The notes under the pieces were generated by a model, which saw only the letters and a list, made by a program, of their open reading frames with translations, was not told where the DNA came from and ran no database searches. DNA of 53,399 nt from Beroe ovata (lineage: Eukaryota > Ctenophora > Nuda > Beroida > Beroidae), in NCBI GenBank assembly GCA_946803715.1, contig CAMPET010000105.1:1-53399 (forward strand), in the 5' to 3' direction. Positions 35,648 through 48,514 of the stretch are shown here, piece after piece. The translations under genes and the position numbers were made by a program. How positions within the stretch are numbered: the first letter of the stretch is position 1; the number at the start of each line of letters is the position of its first letter.

Positions 35648-36759
35648 TTTCACTTGATATACCACTGTAATATAAGTTGGTAGTCATAGCAACGATATAA
35701 TCAATAGTACGATATCTAGTTTGAACTGGTTATTTGTTGGTAGTTATCAAGAAAAGTTGTCAAAATCACACTGAACTGGTTCTCAAACTAAATGTGAAAG
35801 CGCGAATAGTATGCCTACACGATATTGTATAAACACATGCGTGTAGCAAGGATGAAGGATTGCCCGCAATTTATACGACGTCGTAGCAGATAAGGCTAGA
35901 ATCTCTATGACATCATTCAAAGTAGGCCAATAGGAGGACTGAAATTGTGAGGGCCTCGTATCTTATCATCTCTTCAACGTCATTTCCCTGGTCCAATATG
36001 TCGAATTTGATATTTCATTTTGATAGGTTGAAACCTGAAGCGAAGCTTGGTGCTTCTGGAAATTATTTAATAGGTCATGTCTAGAATCGTGAAAACAGTC
36101 AGCAGATGTGTGGTCACCAGTTCCTCAGAAATCTTTTTCAAATTCTCGAGAATTATGCATGCAAAATCTCACTCGATATTTGAGGTTTACCTGAATTATG
36201 TGGTTCATGAAATGCTTATTGCTTACCTACAAACAGCGTTGCCAGGACGCCAAGTCTTTCTGGAAAAATTATCCCAAGCAGACAACCTCCTTTTGTTGTC
36301 TATTCAATTTAGGAGTTGAAACTTTTTTATTGAATTAATTTAGTTTGCATGATAAGTCGGAAGTCACTATTTACTATTTAGATAAAGATAGAGCATAGAG
36401 TACATTGAATATCATAACTCTTCAATCACAACTGAACACCGTATAAGGTTCTGGAATTAATGTAGATTGCAGTGTAGGATTTATCCATATCCTCTCAGTA
36501 CTCATTCAATTCAATAGGTGGCTGAGTTGTTCATGTTATATAGGTACTGACCATACTCTTCTATGAATGAGGAAAAACGCAATATGTGAGGTATGATCAT
36601 CGCAGTTTCATCTTGAAAACATGCAGTCTATAACCCATAAAATCAAAATGGAAACTACTAAAGGCAGCTATAAGTATAATCTGGTTCCAAATCACGTGGA
36701 AAGGAATAATAAGATCAATATAGCTCTCAGCTGTGTAAGGCGTATAGATGAACATGATG
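35648..36759. other. Intergenic, no gene seen
   Basis: AT-rich DNA between the DM9-type gene and the peptide-precursor gene, both on the minus strand. TTTATT at 36327-36332 reads AATAAA on the minus strand and could serve the peptide gene, about 500 bp after its stop codon. Nothing else is supported. Confidence 0.4.
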
Positions 36760-36795
36760 TGTCACCATGACAACTGTCTGGTTGTCATGGTGACA
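36760..36795 (-). promoter_or_regulatory. 15-bp stem hairpin in the 3' region of the peptide gene
   Basis: Perfect inverted repeat TGTCACCATGACAAC / GTTGTCATGGTGACA with a 6-base loop, located about 40 bp after the stop codon of the putative peptide precursor. It would form a stable hairpin in the 3' untranslated RNA. It could alternatively be a remnant of a palindromic mobile element. Confidence 0.6.
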
Positions 36796-36833
36796 GCTTG
36801 AGCTGGATCATGGTACATGAGCTGTGATCATCG

Positions 36834-37250
36834 TTAGTACTCGTTTTCTCCGGCAAGTTCCTCACTGTCACCTCCAACACCGGTCCAGCCTCGTCTGCCC
36901 TGTTTGTACCCCTTGTAGTCACTCAGGTTGAATTTAGTTCCTCTTTTCACAACGTTTGAGCTTTCTCCTTCTGCGATGGTATTGATCGATTAGTAACCGG
37001 TCTTTCCATTTGCAATCAACGATAAATTCCTCTACTTTTGTTAACTTTTGATGTTTGATTCTATACTATTCAGATGTTTTGCCTCCTATGTCCCACTAGT
37101 TCATGGGGTAGAACTCCCAACACCCCATCTTTTCTCCCCCTGCCGTTACTCACCACTGTCGCTCAACTCTGCAGCTGTTTCCTCCTCCAGAATAGCCTTG
37201 CTGTTGATGACTGCAACAATACCGAGGAGTACAACGAGGAAGAATTTCAT
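36834..37250 (-). CDS. Putative neuropeptide/peptide-hormone precursor
   Basis: Two exons, 37250-37154 and 36970-36834, joined by GTGAGT and CGCAG in matching phase, give a 77-residue protein without cysteine. It starts with a strong signal peptide (MKFFLVVLLGIVAVINS). An acidic spacer (AILEEETAAELSDSEGE) leads to a dibasic site Lys41-Arg42. Then comes GTKFNLSDYKGYKQ (43-56), immediately followed by Gly57-Arg58-Arg59, the classical signal for cleavage and C-terminal amidation. An acidic C-terminal part (WTGVGGDSEEL to ENEY) follows. Signal, acidic spacer, KR, and GRR arrangement fits a peptide prohormone with one copy of a 14-residue amidated peptide. A TATA-like motif reads CATATAAAAG on the minus strand about 230 bp upstream. 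It could instead be another small secreted protein. Confidence 0.65.
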
Positions 37251-40200
37251 TTTTCACAGAAGAGAGAGAGAGGGGAGCTGTACTTGGTCCTATTCATGGG
37301 GGGGGGGAGAAATTGTTAGGATAGAGATTGTAGTGAAGGATTTGTTTGAAGTGCAATGATTTGGGTTATGATATGGGTTCGAAGTGCATGCAGTTTGAAG
37401 AAGAACGGCTGCAAAACTAGACCAAACGTTTGAATTTGATCAACACAACCCCTCCCTATTTATGAAGCGATATGTCCACTTTTATATGGACCTGGATTTT
37501 GAAGGGACTAATAATGTAACTAAGTGCAGCTGGGCGGTTACTGTGCTAGTTTTATCCCGACAACACCCAATCAATGACCTTTCTTAATAACGCATCCCAG
37601 GAATTAGATGGGATTGTTGTAATTTCCCGTGTCCGCGGGGAAAATGAACAGACATGACATCAACTTGGGATGAGTCATACTTGCAGAGAAAACACAGTGG
37701 TCCCTGTCCTATTCTTATGACGGTGTTTCTCATGACGATCTTAGATGAAGGATCAGTTAACAAAGCGCCTAGATTAGAACAAACATAGCCATATTTTACT
37801 CCCATCGCACTAAACATGGACTTGGAGCACAATATTTTGAGGGGAATGGGATACTTTCAATGAATCCAAGTGCTCTTTTATATAAGGTCCAGAGCCCTGC
37901 ATCATTTCTCGGTACTATCCTTATAGCACTACTTGACATTATTTGTGCATGTTTCAAAGGGTAATCCTATTCATCAGAGCGAGCTTGTTACGAATTCCGA
38001 GGAAAAGTAATTATATTACTACCTCATAATATTATGTCCTTGAGACCGCTAGGTATAATATGATAACTACCATATTCTCCAAAAAAAGGCTGTGCTCAAA
38101 TTTTTGTGAAAACGAAAACTTGTATCATGCAAGCTGGAAATGAGGAATTGCTGCTGCTGAATGGATCCATGGTCAAGCTGCATTGCCGAGGGAGTGCTGC
38201 TCATATATAATAGTCACGTGACACATGCCAGTTGACGCCACTTGCCACATTCACATGAACACACAGTGGATGTCAATGCCCTGTATAATTACCCTGCACC
38301 ACGCCGCCATATTATAATTGTGTGTGGTGTAATGGATTCTAATGCGGCGCTATATGCGAGCTGGTAATTGGCTTGATGCGCTAACAGTGGTATACGGGGA
38401 ATTGGCTGGCTACAATAAGTATCATCACGAATATAATTGGACTTGTAACAAATGTGTATGTCTCAATTCTTGAGACGCCTTCAAAATTATCATACCTTCC
38501 AGTTTCATTGACACTTCATCAGACAAAAAGACCGGAGCTTTGAAACAGCTGGATTGTCATAACAAATGCTTATCTCCAAATATGAATTCTACAATCACAG
38601 AATATGGACAGTGTTTTGTTGAGCTCATGACTTCAGCAAAATGTGGAAGTTTTGCTGTCCGATCATAAATTACACTTTAGACTGTAGCATTAAGCTAGGG
38701 GTGCCGGCGGGCCCTCCTCAATGGAGACAGTTACATTAGCTTGGGTCGTATATGACACCTTTACAATTGCTATATGGTTGATCGGACCACCACCAATTTC
38801 CGCTAAGGATCTTTTTCCTTGATTGCCTGCCCCTGATTGATGCAATACCTACCTCTCTATTGACGTCGTCTGCAATAAGTGGATGCTAATGCTATGGTAA
38901 GCTATGCAGGTGGTCAATATTTGAGAGTTAGGGAATTGTTAAGTCTGTCAGGAAGAAGCATACATAGGAGGAGATGGTAGGCTAAAAAATGCAATAAACC
39001 TTCATTGATTCAGCGAGAAAATATGATCTCGAAGGAAAAGGCATTTTCATTGCAAGTAATATCCGCACTACATCACACTCCGAGCAAGATAATATGAGAT
39101 GAGTTGCAAAACAAATCCGGGAAAGACGGATAGCAAAATGCTGCAATTTCCCAGAGTCACATGAATAACACTTCTCGTCACGGTATGAGGCAGGCACACT
39201 GTCTCTGTCCAGGATAAACCAACCTCTGAACTGGTCATTAGTTGCTTCACTTCTTTTAAAGCGAAGTCATTTAATCAGGTAATTTGCATTAGGCGAGTCA
39301 TTAAAAAGCAAATTGATTGGAAAGTCAGCCTGTTCTCAGCTGGGAGAGCAATTAGTCACTATTTGTCACCGTTTTGTCTTGTTAAGTCCATTAAAATTGC
39401 TGGATTATCGGTCACGAGACCTGGTTATCTTGGCGTTATTGCCATTTGCTGATGTCAAAAGTTGTTACCCCGCCCAACTGCAGCTGCTCTATCGATCTCT
39501 CATGACACTCTTACTTACTAGAAAGAACCAGCCATGATCAGAGTTCAGTACTGCACTTCTCCTGGTATATATGACACAGACACAGTTATGCTAATGGTCA
39601 TTGGTCACATGATATCACCAGTGGTTGCGCACCCCACTCAACATTCCCATACTCAATATGGCGTACCTATCATAGCTAGCACCAAGCCCCAAAGATAGAT
39701 GTGGAAGTAGTAAGGTGGAGTCAATAATTTGTATCTTAGCTGGCGTCACTAAATGACGTTCAGTGATTCAAATTTTCCTCAGACTCCCTGTCATATTATG
39801 TTTGTCACAGAAAAATAGTGGGAATAATTAGTCAGTTCCACTAGATGATGAAAAGTGAGCTGCAAATTGTTATTTGTTATCGCCTAATAAAGAATCGATA
39901 CCTAATATATAGATAGCGGGCAGGTATCGTCTTGATTATAATAGCCCATCTCAAATTATGAAAGGTACAAAATGACAAGTAGCGATGCAAGAATCCATAA
40001 TGAGGCGGCAAAGCAGGCCCCTTAAATAAAGGTTTTGTAATTGAACTAAGAACCTTGGGAATAGCTTTGCTATCATGTGGCACAGTTTCCCCTTAAAAAC
40101 TCACGGTGTGTGCATGGGAGGGAAAGAAAGGCAATGTTAATCTAATGGCAGGATTCAATTGTTCCTTAGCATGGCACACACGCGATGCCGATTAAAGGGA

Positions 40201-41313
40201 TGGCCAGGTACAACTGCCTTACGACTCTATATATACTTTGTAGGAGAAAAACCTCCAACAAGGGGAAGAAGTGGCTAAGGACGGGCGTTGGTTGGAGTGT
40301 TTTATAGAGTTTGAAGGTGTAATTACATATTGCTCCGAAAATTAAGAAGAAATTCGAGGAAAACTCTACGGTTTTCTAGTGTGAATTCTTAACCTTTTTC
40401 ATTGTTGAAGAGGTCAAGGTGCTATATAAAGAATCGTGCAAGGCTCGAGCATAATAACAAGAGCGTAATCTAGCCGATTCCGACTTTTGCTTCAAGAGAT
40501 TCTTCATGAAAAAGAAAAGATGACATGTCAAAGGCTAAAGGTACGTGCCTCAGTGCATATAATATTCAATGCTGATGCCACGGATCATTCTAGTATCCAA
40601 CCATGTTGGGTGATGATGAAGCTTGCAGGTTTCTCAGGCCTTGCCTAAATGATTTGTTGGAACTTGACTTAAGGATTCACAATCGGTTGGGCGATAAAGC
40701 TGCATTCAACATTGGGTGAATTAGCAAAATTCATGTTGAATGTAAGTTACCACATTATAGCGGAAGTAGCATTGAGAATTCTAAATGTGCAGTGTAGGAG
40801 AATCCGAAAGCTTAGTAAAATAGTAACTGCGGTTCAGACGCAGGATGGGGCTTTTTATATAACTTAGCTTATCTCCGAAACCATGATTTCAATTTGGAAC
40901 TAAGTGCAATTATCCCCCAATTACCTTCACAATCATGTAGGTAAGTACTTTTATCGGGCTAATGTCTTCCCTGCTCGCCCTTGTTTGGAAGATCTGTTGC
41001 TGCCAAGATTTAAAAGTAAGGCGAAGTGCCCTATAAGTTCACTTTGCCAGGTGCTATTTTAGTATTTTGGACGCCGGGGTTGATATGTAAATGGTCGGAT
41101 GATCAGATCTCGTGGATAAATTGTAATTTTTTGGTTCTGGGTTCATTGGAATGATCAGCACTTAAATATAATTGAGACTCTATTGTTTCCATTTTTTGTG
41201 CAATTGAGCAATAAATGAAGGACTATGATATTCATGAACAGTCAACCCAGTGAATATAGATATTAACTTCAAAAGCACCACATAGTACATACTCTTATTA
41301 AAATCCGACTTCA
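37251..41313. other. Long intergenic region, no gene seen
   Basis: About 4 kb with only short open frames lacking motifs or splice context. A TATA-like sequence at about 37479-37486 (minus strand) may drive the peptide gene. No repeat array or RNA gene was recognised. Confidence 0.45.
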
Positions 41314-41319
41314 TTTATT
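41314..41319 (-). terminator. Polyadenylation signal overlapping the CAP gene stop codon
   Basis: On the minus strand the end reads GAA TAA ATG, so the hexamer AATAAA contains the TAA stop. If used, the 3' untranslated region is only about 10-30 bases long. Confidence 0.5.
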
Positions 41320-42725
41320 CTCCTGACTTCTTATTCTTCTTCTTATCCTTTTTCTTATCCTTTTTCTTATCCTTTTTCTTATCCTTTTTCTTATCCTTTT
41401 TCTTATCCTTCTTCTTTCTCTCTTTATCCTCCTTATTTTCAGAGGAATCATCTGCTTCTCCATTTGAGGAATTGTCCTCTGATTCATCTCCCTCTTCAGT
41501 CACCTCTTCATCTTCTTCACTAGGCTCTTCATCCCCACCTTCATTATCTAGATCACTGTCGGTTTCTTCTAGCTCACTTTTAGAGGGTGTCACAGCTGAA
41601 ACCCACATTTCATCATTAGTCATATAATTCGGCATAATTTCGACAGTTCGAATGATGCTATAGCTGGCTATGTTGAGCAAGAACCGAATAGTGGAGTACT
41701 TATATTACCTCCTTCAACTTGTGGAAGGACATTATCAGCATATTCCCCTAAAAAGTTGCCTGGCGGAGAATACTTGGCCACCACAACAGTCAGCTTATTT
41801 CCGAACCTGTGTATTATCAGGCATTGTAATATATTGAATATTGATATCTGCAATATGACACAGATAGTGTTTGTTAGTGATCAACCCAGTTCCCCGTAAC
41901 ATGATGGTTGATGGTGGACATTATTAGGCGTCTGCAAACTTACATAGCATTTTCCGGGCTGGGGACTTGAGCAATTCCTACACCAACCTTAGTTGTGCCC
42001 TTCCAAACGACCTAGATTTTTCCAATGTAGCTATGGTTGATAATGCCATTTTGTAGGTATGGTTGATTACGCCATTGAAATACCAATAATTATACCCTCC
42101 GCAGATTCTAACTTCACCTGTGTGAAATGACCAGTGACTCCTCCTTTTGAAGCACTGGTCGTGAAGTCCCAGGCAGAAATTTCATTGTACCTGTAGTAAA
42201 TAGAAGTCTAGTGATTACAGCATCAATCTCTTGCATTGTTATCCAAATGTTGATAACTGTTAAAGGATGTATAAAGGTTGTATAAAGGTTGTCTATGTAT
42301 TATATGGTCTGCCATCTCAATGCTTTTTTACCAATTAAGTACTGCGTTAGCACAGGTCACAACTGCACTATTATCCTCCATGAAGATATTCTCCCCGTTA
42401 TCATCACTGTCATGTTCGAATGTATTTGTCTCTGCCAGGTGATCTGCCCAGGCTTGTGCTGCACTGGCCAGGTCCTTGTCCCAAACTAGCGCTGCGGTGT
42501 CGTGGATAGCGCGCAGCTTGTTGTGTGCGCCCAGGCAAATAGCTGTCTCTGTGGAGGATTGGTCAGTGATTGAGGTTCCGTTATAAGGGGGCAAATCTAA
42601 CTTGTTATTATGGTTCTGATGAACTTTTGGTTTCTTCCATCTGGCAATTCACCTTCGGCTGACAAAGTTGAGACACTTGTGAAGCACCCCAGAATGCAAA
42701 GTGCTACAAGTACCATGAACGTCAT
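41315..42725 (-). CDS. Secreted CAP-superfamily (SCP/PR-1/GAPR-1-like) protein with charged tail
   Basis: Six exons with consistent phase: 42725-42653 (ATG and signal peptide MTFMVLVALCILG), 42596-42332, 42190-42118, 42011-41944, 41806-41709 and 41595-41315; 285 residues. CAP hallmarks are in order: LGAHNKLRAIHDTAALVWD, AQAWADHL, GENIF, GHFTQVVWKGTTKVGVG and YSPPGNFLGEYADNV. The two His and Glu pocket residues (HNK, GEN, GHFTQ) are present. CAP proteins act outside cells in sterol or lipid binding, defence and signalling. Unusually, the last exon adds about 95 residues: first an acidic stretch (DEEPSEEDEEVTEEGDESED) and then a lysine block of KKKD repeats. Such a tail is not part of the CAP fold. 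The stop codon overlaps an AATAAA signal (41314-41319). Confidence 0.9.
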
Positions 42726-43445
42726 TTCGTTGACTAGGTAGAGAATCAATTCAAGAAAATCTTAAGTTAGGCTAAATTCGAAGTCGAAATCTATGACGCT
42801 TCCTATAACAAAAAACCTCAGTCATACTTTATAGATAAATTGTGCCCCATGTAAAACGAAGGGTGTCATTGAAAATTCATCAAAAGAGCTTTACCTCAGA
42901 CCCTTTGAGGATAACTTGTCTAGCTGCACTGACTTTTATATCATCTTTTTATTGTCATCGTTTGACAAGGGAAAGGTATCCATTCATTCAATACATTTGT
43001 ACGCCCTTTTTGTTCTTGACGCCCACCTTACCACCAATATTATGAGCCTATTGTGAGTTTGGACTCATAACTGTGTTTACAAAAGATGAAGCCCTCACAA
43101 CAGTCTGGGTTATGAATATTATGCTTAGAATTCTGCAGGAGGAATTTCTAGGAATGAATAACAAAGCAGAAACTTCCATTTTGTGTGGAATTTTTGAGCC
43201 ATTGTTAGCAAATAAGATCAACACACGTTTCTTTCTTGCCAACGCTAAAGAATTCGAAGTTTATTAATCTTCACACACAACAAATACATCATAAATAAGT
43301 CTATTGTTTCTATAATCAACAAATAAGGTGTTTCTCAATGAGTATTCTAGTTTCCAGCAGTTTCAGTGTTTTCATTTATATAGGTGAAGAGCATGAATAA
43401 CTGTTTTTGGCATCAAATTTATTCAAAGACATACTTGTGTATGAC
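42726..43445. other. Intergenic, no gene seen
   Basis: Lies upstream of the CAP gene and downstream of the second GPCR. TTTATT at 43418-43423 is an AATAAA on the minus strand, 23 bp after the GPCR stop, and is its likely polyadenylation signal. A 64-codon open frame at 43073 has no recognisable features. Confidence 0.5.
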
Positions 43446-46400
43446 TCAACTGTGACTACGCAAATTAAAAAATCGCATGAGTTCCTTGAACCCACTTTGA
43501 ACTTGTGGGTTGATACTAGCAAGCAGTACAGGATTACAAGCACTCTTTCCAACGAAGAGCCAATGAGCTAGGAGTGATATTTTGAGAGGGATGTTAATTG
43601 GATGATTGGACACCCAGTGAATAAGTCCGGTTATAAAGAGCGGCATTGTGAAGAACATGTAGCATCCCACAATAATAAAAACTGAAATAGTGACCTTGCG
43701 CTGCACCGCGCTGTTCCGGGATTGCCGGACCTTGCTGCTAGTGCGGTTGGTTTGTCGACTCGTGGAATCGACACTCTGATTCTCTGCCTGGGTTGAGCTA
43801 CACGGTTCCCGACAACAAGCTTTATTCCTAGCCCTGGCTGAGTTCTCACATCCTCGGGACATCTGACTGGACCGATCAGAGGAGGGGAGACATGAGGTCA
43901 TCATGGTAGTGTGATGATGGTGCATTCTTGTTGCTTCGGGTTGGTCCTGTGGATATTTTGAATCGCATTAGGAAGAATCATGCTGGCATAGGTCATAGGT
44001 AATGTATGTTCATTGTTTTTGGAGAATAAAGTGTCAGTCTCAAATTAGATTGGTTGATAAGAATCGTTTCATACTTGTTCAGCTTTCATGCTGCTTATCT
44101 GTACTGTAGAGGTCGATTCTGAGAAAAAGTTCTGATTCAGCAACAGCTTTATCGAGCAATTTGACATGGTAACATTATCCATTTCAAATCTAATTTCCCA
44201 GATAGCAATTTACCATTATTTTCTGAAAGTTGTTTTGGATAGAGATTGGTGAAATTAGCAGTGTTCTCACTGAAGTGCACTGTGCTGCTGAAATATAATT
44301 ATTTATACCCTTCCTGCTTCCACACGTCATTCACCACATCTATAATACACAATATTGAATGCATGGTGACACCAAAAATCAATTTGATCTTGAAAGGCAT
44401 CACTCAAATCTTATAATTTATTTCGTATTTTCAAAGTACGAACGCTGGACATGTTGAACTGATTGTGGGAAATGCAGTCCTCTGTTTCTTCATCATAGAG
44501 TTCAGCTTCTTCCTGGTGAGAAAAGTATTTTCAAAGCCCCAGATTGATGGTTTGATGTCAGGATATCTGGATATGGTCCAGTACAATGCTTGCCCGGTTT
44601 GATGAATTGAAAGAATGATTTGAAAGAATTATCTTGGATTATCAATAGAACAGGAACCTCACCGTGTGATGATAAGGAGCTTGAAGTAGAAATAGGTACA
44701 GAGAAACATAGGGACCGGGATTGCCAGCATAAAGAACGTTATGAAGTAGTACCTGAATAATTGGAGTACAATTGATTGATGGGTGATCGAAAATAGTTGA
44801 TGATTTTTGGAAGCTCTACATGAATCAATTGTTAATATCGTGGAATTTGGTAGCCAATGATCAAACCAGAATGAGATAGGACCTATTCGAACCTATGAAA
44901 TGCGTCATTTGACCCTTCAAAGCCACAGTTGAATGAGTACTGAGAGTAGACGTACTTGTCCCACCCTAATAGTGGGCAAGCTGCCAAAAGACTTGAATGG
45001 AACCAACTGAAAAAGAGCATCAGAAGGATCCTCTTGTGGGACATCACCTGAATGTAAAGGGGTGTTTTCGGCGTTATATGTACCTATTATGTCCTGCCAC
45101 TGGTGTGTTGAAATTATGACAAAACCGCCGGTGTCATTGAAAGAAAAACATACCATTGAGACGAAATAAGCCACCAACTATTACTACACACAGCATTGAG
45201 AAAACGATAAGACAGCAATAGCACAACTATAAGACAACAATCATAGATTGTACTCCAATTAATGCTGTACCTTATCGTAGGAGAAGGGGTGGGTGACGAA
45301 GTAGTATCGGTCCACGGACGACATTGCCATGGTCCACAGTGAGGAAACGAGTGCTGCATTGTCAAGGAAACCTGACATCTGCCCAGGATGGAAACATGTC
45401 AAGGTGAGTTGATATTTTGTTCAAATATGGAACTTTTCATGATTTGAGCATGAACACTGTACAGTGTACAGTGTATGCTTAATTCATGATAACTGAAATA
45501 TTATGTGTAATATGCTCGCGAAAAATTAGGGGGCATGTTTCAAGGATGATCAGTTCCAAACCTCGCATACGCTCTGGCCAAATATCCACTTGTTTTGTAG
45601 AACGGATACCGATGTAATAGGCATCGTCATGACACCTGCAGAAAGTCATAATCTGTTATTGTATACTCGTGATTGGAGGCCCTTCATCAACTCTATCAAT
45701 CCACCTTAAGATTATATCTATCCATGACTTTCTATAGGAGTTTGTACATATTCGAATCAAATGTGTGTAACCCGCTATAGATCAATACAAGATGGATAGA
45801 GTTATGGTAGCGAAATTATGAGTAGGTATGATCATTGACAGTTATGAGTAAGTAAGAATAGAGCGCACCCTTCATTTGCATTTAATTGTTATGGTTGGGG
45901 AACCGAGAAGCACAATATCTGTCCATATCTTTGACAGATAAATCTTTTGTCTATCTGTCATATTATTGGCGCTTAGGCTTAATGATTTGGTTGATACGAC
46001 ACACCTTCTGTCTAGTCTAAACTGTACAATGATGATTTTACCTCACCAAAAAGAAGTGTTAACAGCAGCGTTAGAGTAGAATTCCTGTCAGCTATGATAG
46101 ATGTGTTGTCATGGCAAATGCAGACTCGTGCTTACCCACTATAAAGTCTGCAATGAGTAGATTGTTGATGAAGATGTTGTTTCTACTCTTGATTTTCCAT
46201 CCATGGATAGTTACACTGGATATAACCAACACTGATCCTGTAAGGGTGTTTATCATGTGTCTAGTAGTATCTAGCTTCTTATCAATGGTTTTTATAGCAT
46301 GATCATGGTTATGATTTGTGGATTGGAATTTTCCTGCGATTGACTTACCGCGAGTGTTGGGAGTCAAAGATCCTCACACTATAAAATATAAAAGGGGTAA

Positions 46401-46501
46401 ATTGGAAACCTACCTAGGATGGTGACCACTGAAAACATGATCATCACAGCCCCAAGAAGTTGCCTATCAAACAGTGATAACACATTAGCATCTTCGGCCA
46501 T
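43446..46501 (-). CDS. Class A GPCR, orphan, with long third intracellular loop
   Basis: Exons on the minus strand: 46501-46414 (ATG MAEDAN, TM1), 46237-46136 (TM1/TM2, NNLLIADFIVG), 45635-45562 (loop 1, SVCE with conserved Cys), 45378-45271 (TM3, SVDRYYFVTHP with intact DRY), 45047-44893 (TM4, CPLLGWDKY and loop-2 Cys in NCGFEG), 44752-44663 (TM5) and 43946-43446 (long basic/Ser-rich loop 3, TM6, TM7, tail). About 370 residues. The TM6 motif is CYMFFTMP instead of CWxP and TM7 has NPVLLA, lacking the Tyr of NPxxY. Exon 6 ends in phase 2 while exon 7 opens in phase 0, so a small exon in the 700-bp intron 44662-43947 or another splice site is missed. The loop-2 PLLGW segment recalls opsins and amine receptors, but there is no Lys at the retinal position. 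Ligand unknown. Confidence 0.82.
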
Positions 46502-48514
46502 TTCTGTGGGTAGATGAAAATTAGAATATCATGAACTAAACAAACAGCTAAATGTAAAAAATATATTTTCATAAAAGAGTGAACTCAAAAAATATTCAAA
46601 ATATGAAACATCACGATGTCTCAATGTCTGGTGAAGCTGGAAATGAGGGCCTGAGCACCCTGTGCTTGGCTAACATAATAGATAGCAACTAATGCTGGAA
46701 CATAAATTAAGAGTTTATTATAAAGCAGATGATTGAACAGCGCCATAGATAATCATAAAGAGAACTTCTGCACGGATGAATAATATCGGATGATTTATAA
46801 TGTTGCAACTATCAAATATGAGACATGAGTTAACCATCTTAAATAGGAACTATATTAATACAATTCTCAACCATATATGAACCGTTTAACTGCGGCAAAG
46901 CAAATTTCTACCTACTTGTGGCTGGTGTAAATTTTGGCGCACAACTTGCTCGAGGCGCTCGATCATGTTAAGCTGCCGATTGTATCGAGAGGTTGATATT
47001 TCAACGGACACATTATAATAGCGATCACCTGCATGTAGGAACGCGGAGACTGATGATAATCAAAAAACAGGGCATCGCAAGACTGAAATATTTAGCTTAC
47101 GCAAACAGACTTCGACGCGTTGCACTCTCCCGTCAACGAATCATCTAGCTAGAAAAGAGTCACGTGTTTAATACTGTGATTGAAGGGGGAGTGGGATTGG
47201 AGCGAGCGTATAGTTCTCCGAGCTGTACTACTCACATTTATGAAGGAGTCTCCCGACCGAGTCACCATTTTCTCATTATAATATTAACTTTTTCCTTTAC
47301 ATCTGTATCAATATATGGTGAGAATGCGTCTTGGTAAAGATGAATGAGCACTCACGTTTCATATACCACAAAGTTTGAGGAGCCACTTCATTGCTCCTTC
47401 ATCAAATACGACAACGAGTCACGTGCTTACCTTTATCATATCATGCTTATCTTTAATATCAGCTCACAGCTCTGAGTTGAAACTAATTGAACTGTGGAAG
47501 ACCGCAATCAGAAGGTATAGCGGATGTTCAAGGAGTACGCGTTAGGGTTTGAGTTAGCTGATTCATAAGATTTAGCTAAAGATCAGGGCAAGCCGTATCA
47601 GTATGAATTTGGATGAGGGCAGTTGGAGGGGGCGAGGTAGGGAGGAAGAAATAGGAGAGGACAGTTGACCACTGATACAATGCAGGAGCTGGTGCTCATG
47701 GATCAAATTCCTAGATCAGTATAGTACCAGGTTCTCTAGTTCACGCGTACCTCTGAGACTGTCTTGCTCAAATATTTGAGCCCTTAAAAACATGCCTCAA
47801 ATTGAATTATGAATTCTTATAGGACCCGATTGGGAAGCCATGTTTTGTAATCAATGTAACACTAAGTAATTGTGTTCATGATACATGACCATGAAATTGG
47901 TAATTATAACAGTAGTATCAAATTTTGGGTAAATCATCTTCTTCTGCTAGCTTTGTTTCTCGTCGGTCTTTGAAATGTTTTATAATAAAACACAATTTAC
48001 TATTACCCATTTACTATTACCTATTGTAATTTCAACTAATCGACCACAAAGCCAGCAAAGGAATTTCTACAGATTCGTACCTATTCAGAAAAAGCCGGAA
48101 AACTGCCTCACCATCATTTGTATCATCCTGAAAAAAGTATTTGACCGATTTTGGTGCGTCCCACAGATGCATATATCTTGACCAAGTTACCCAATGCCCA
48201 TATTATCATTTAACGACCTAAAAGATTGTGTTGGTGCTAAGAATAATTTTCTGACAACAACATACATAGAGCAATGAGACAAAATCCTTCGCATGATCTA
48301 CTACATGAAAATTCCGGAGGATATAATTATATCCCCGGCTGAATGAATATCCATTATTCTAAGTTAAACGGCCTAGATTTGTTCATGTGGGATATATAGC
48401 TGTATAAACCGGGGTATTTAAGCAGGTAACCGTTTAATTATAACATTTAAAATTGTTTCATTACTGCAGGAGCAATTTGGCTAGGTATTTAGCTGGTATT
48501 TTGTGTGGGTCAGG
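46502..48514. other. Intergenic, no gene seen
   Basis: AT-rich DNA upstream of the minus-strand GPCR. A short inverted fragment of the 545-bp satellite (GACCGATTTTGGTGCGTCCC at 48143-48162) is recognisable. Otherwise no structure could be supported. Confidence 0.45.

Noticed and set aside
43073-43267. 64-codon open frame upstream of the CAP gene
   Set aside because: Reads reasonably but has no neighbours, splice signals or recognisable family; the opposite strand is open as well.
43446-46501. Opsin identity for the minus-strand GPCR
   Set aside because: The loop-2 PLLGW pattern is suggestive, but the lysine in TM7 is two positions away from the retinal Schiff-base site and the NPxxY Tyr is missing.
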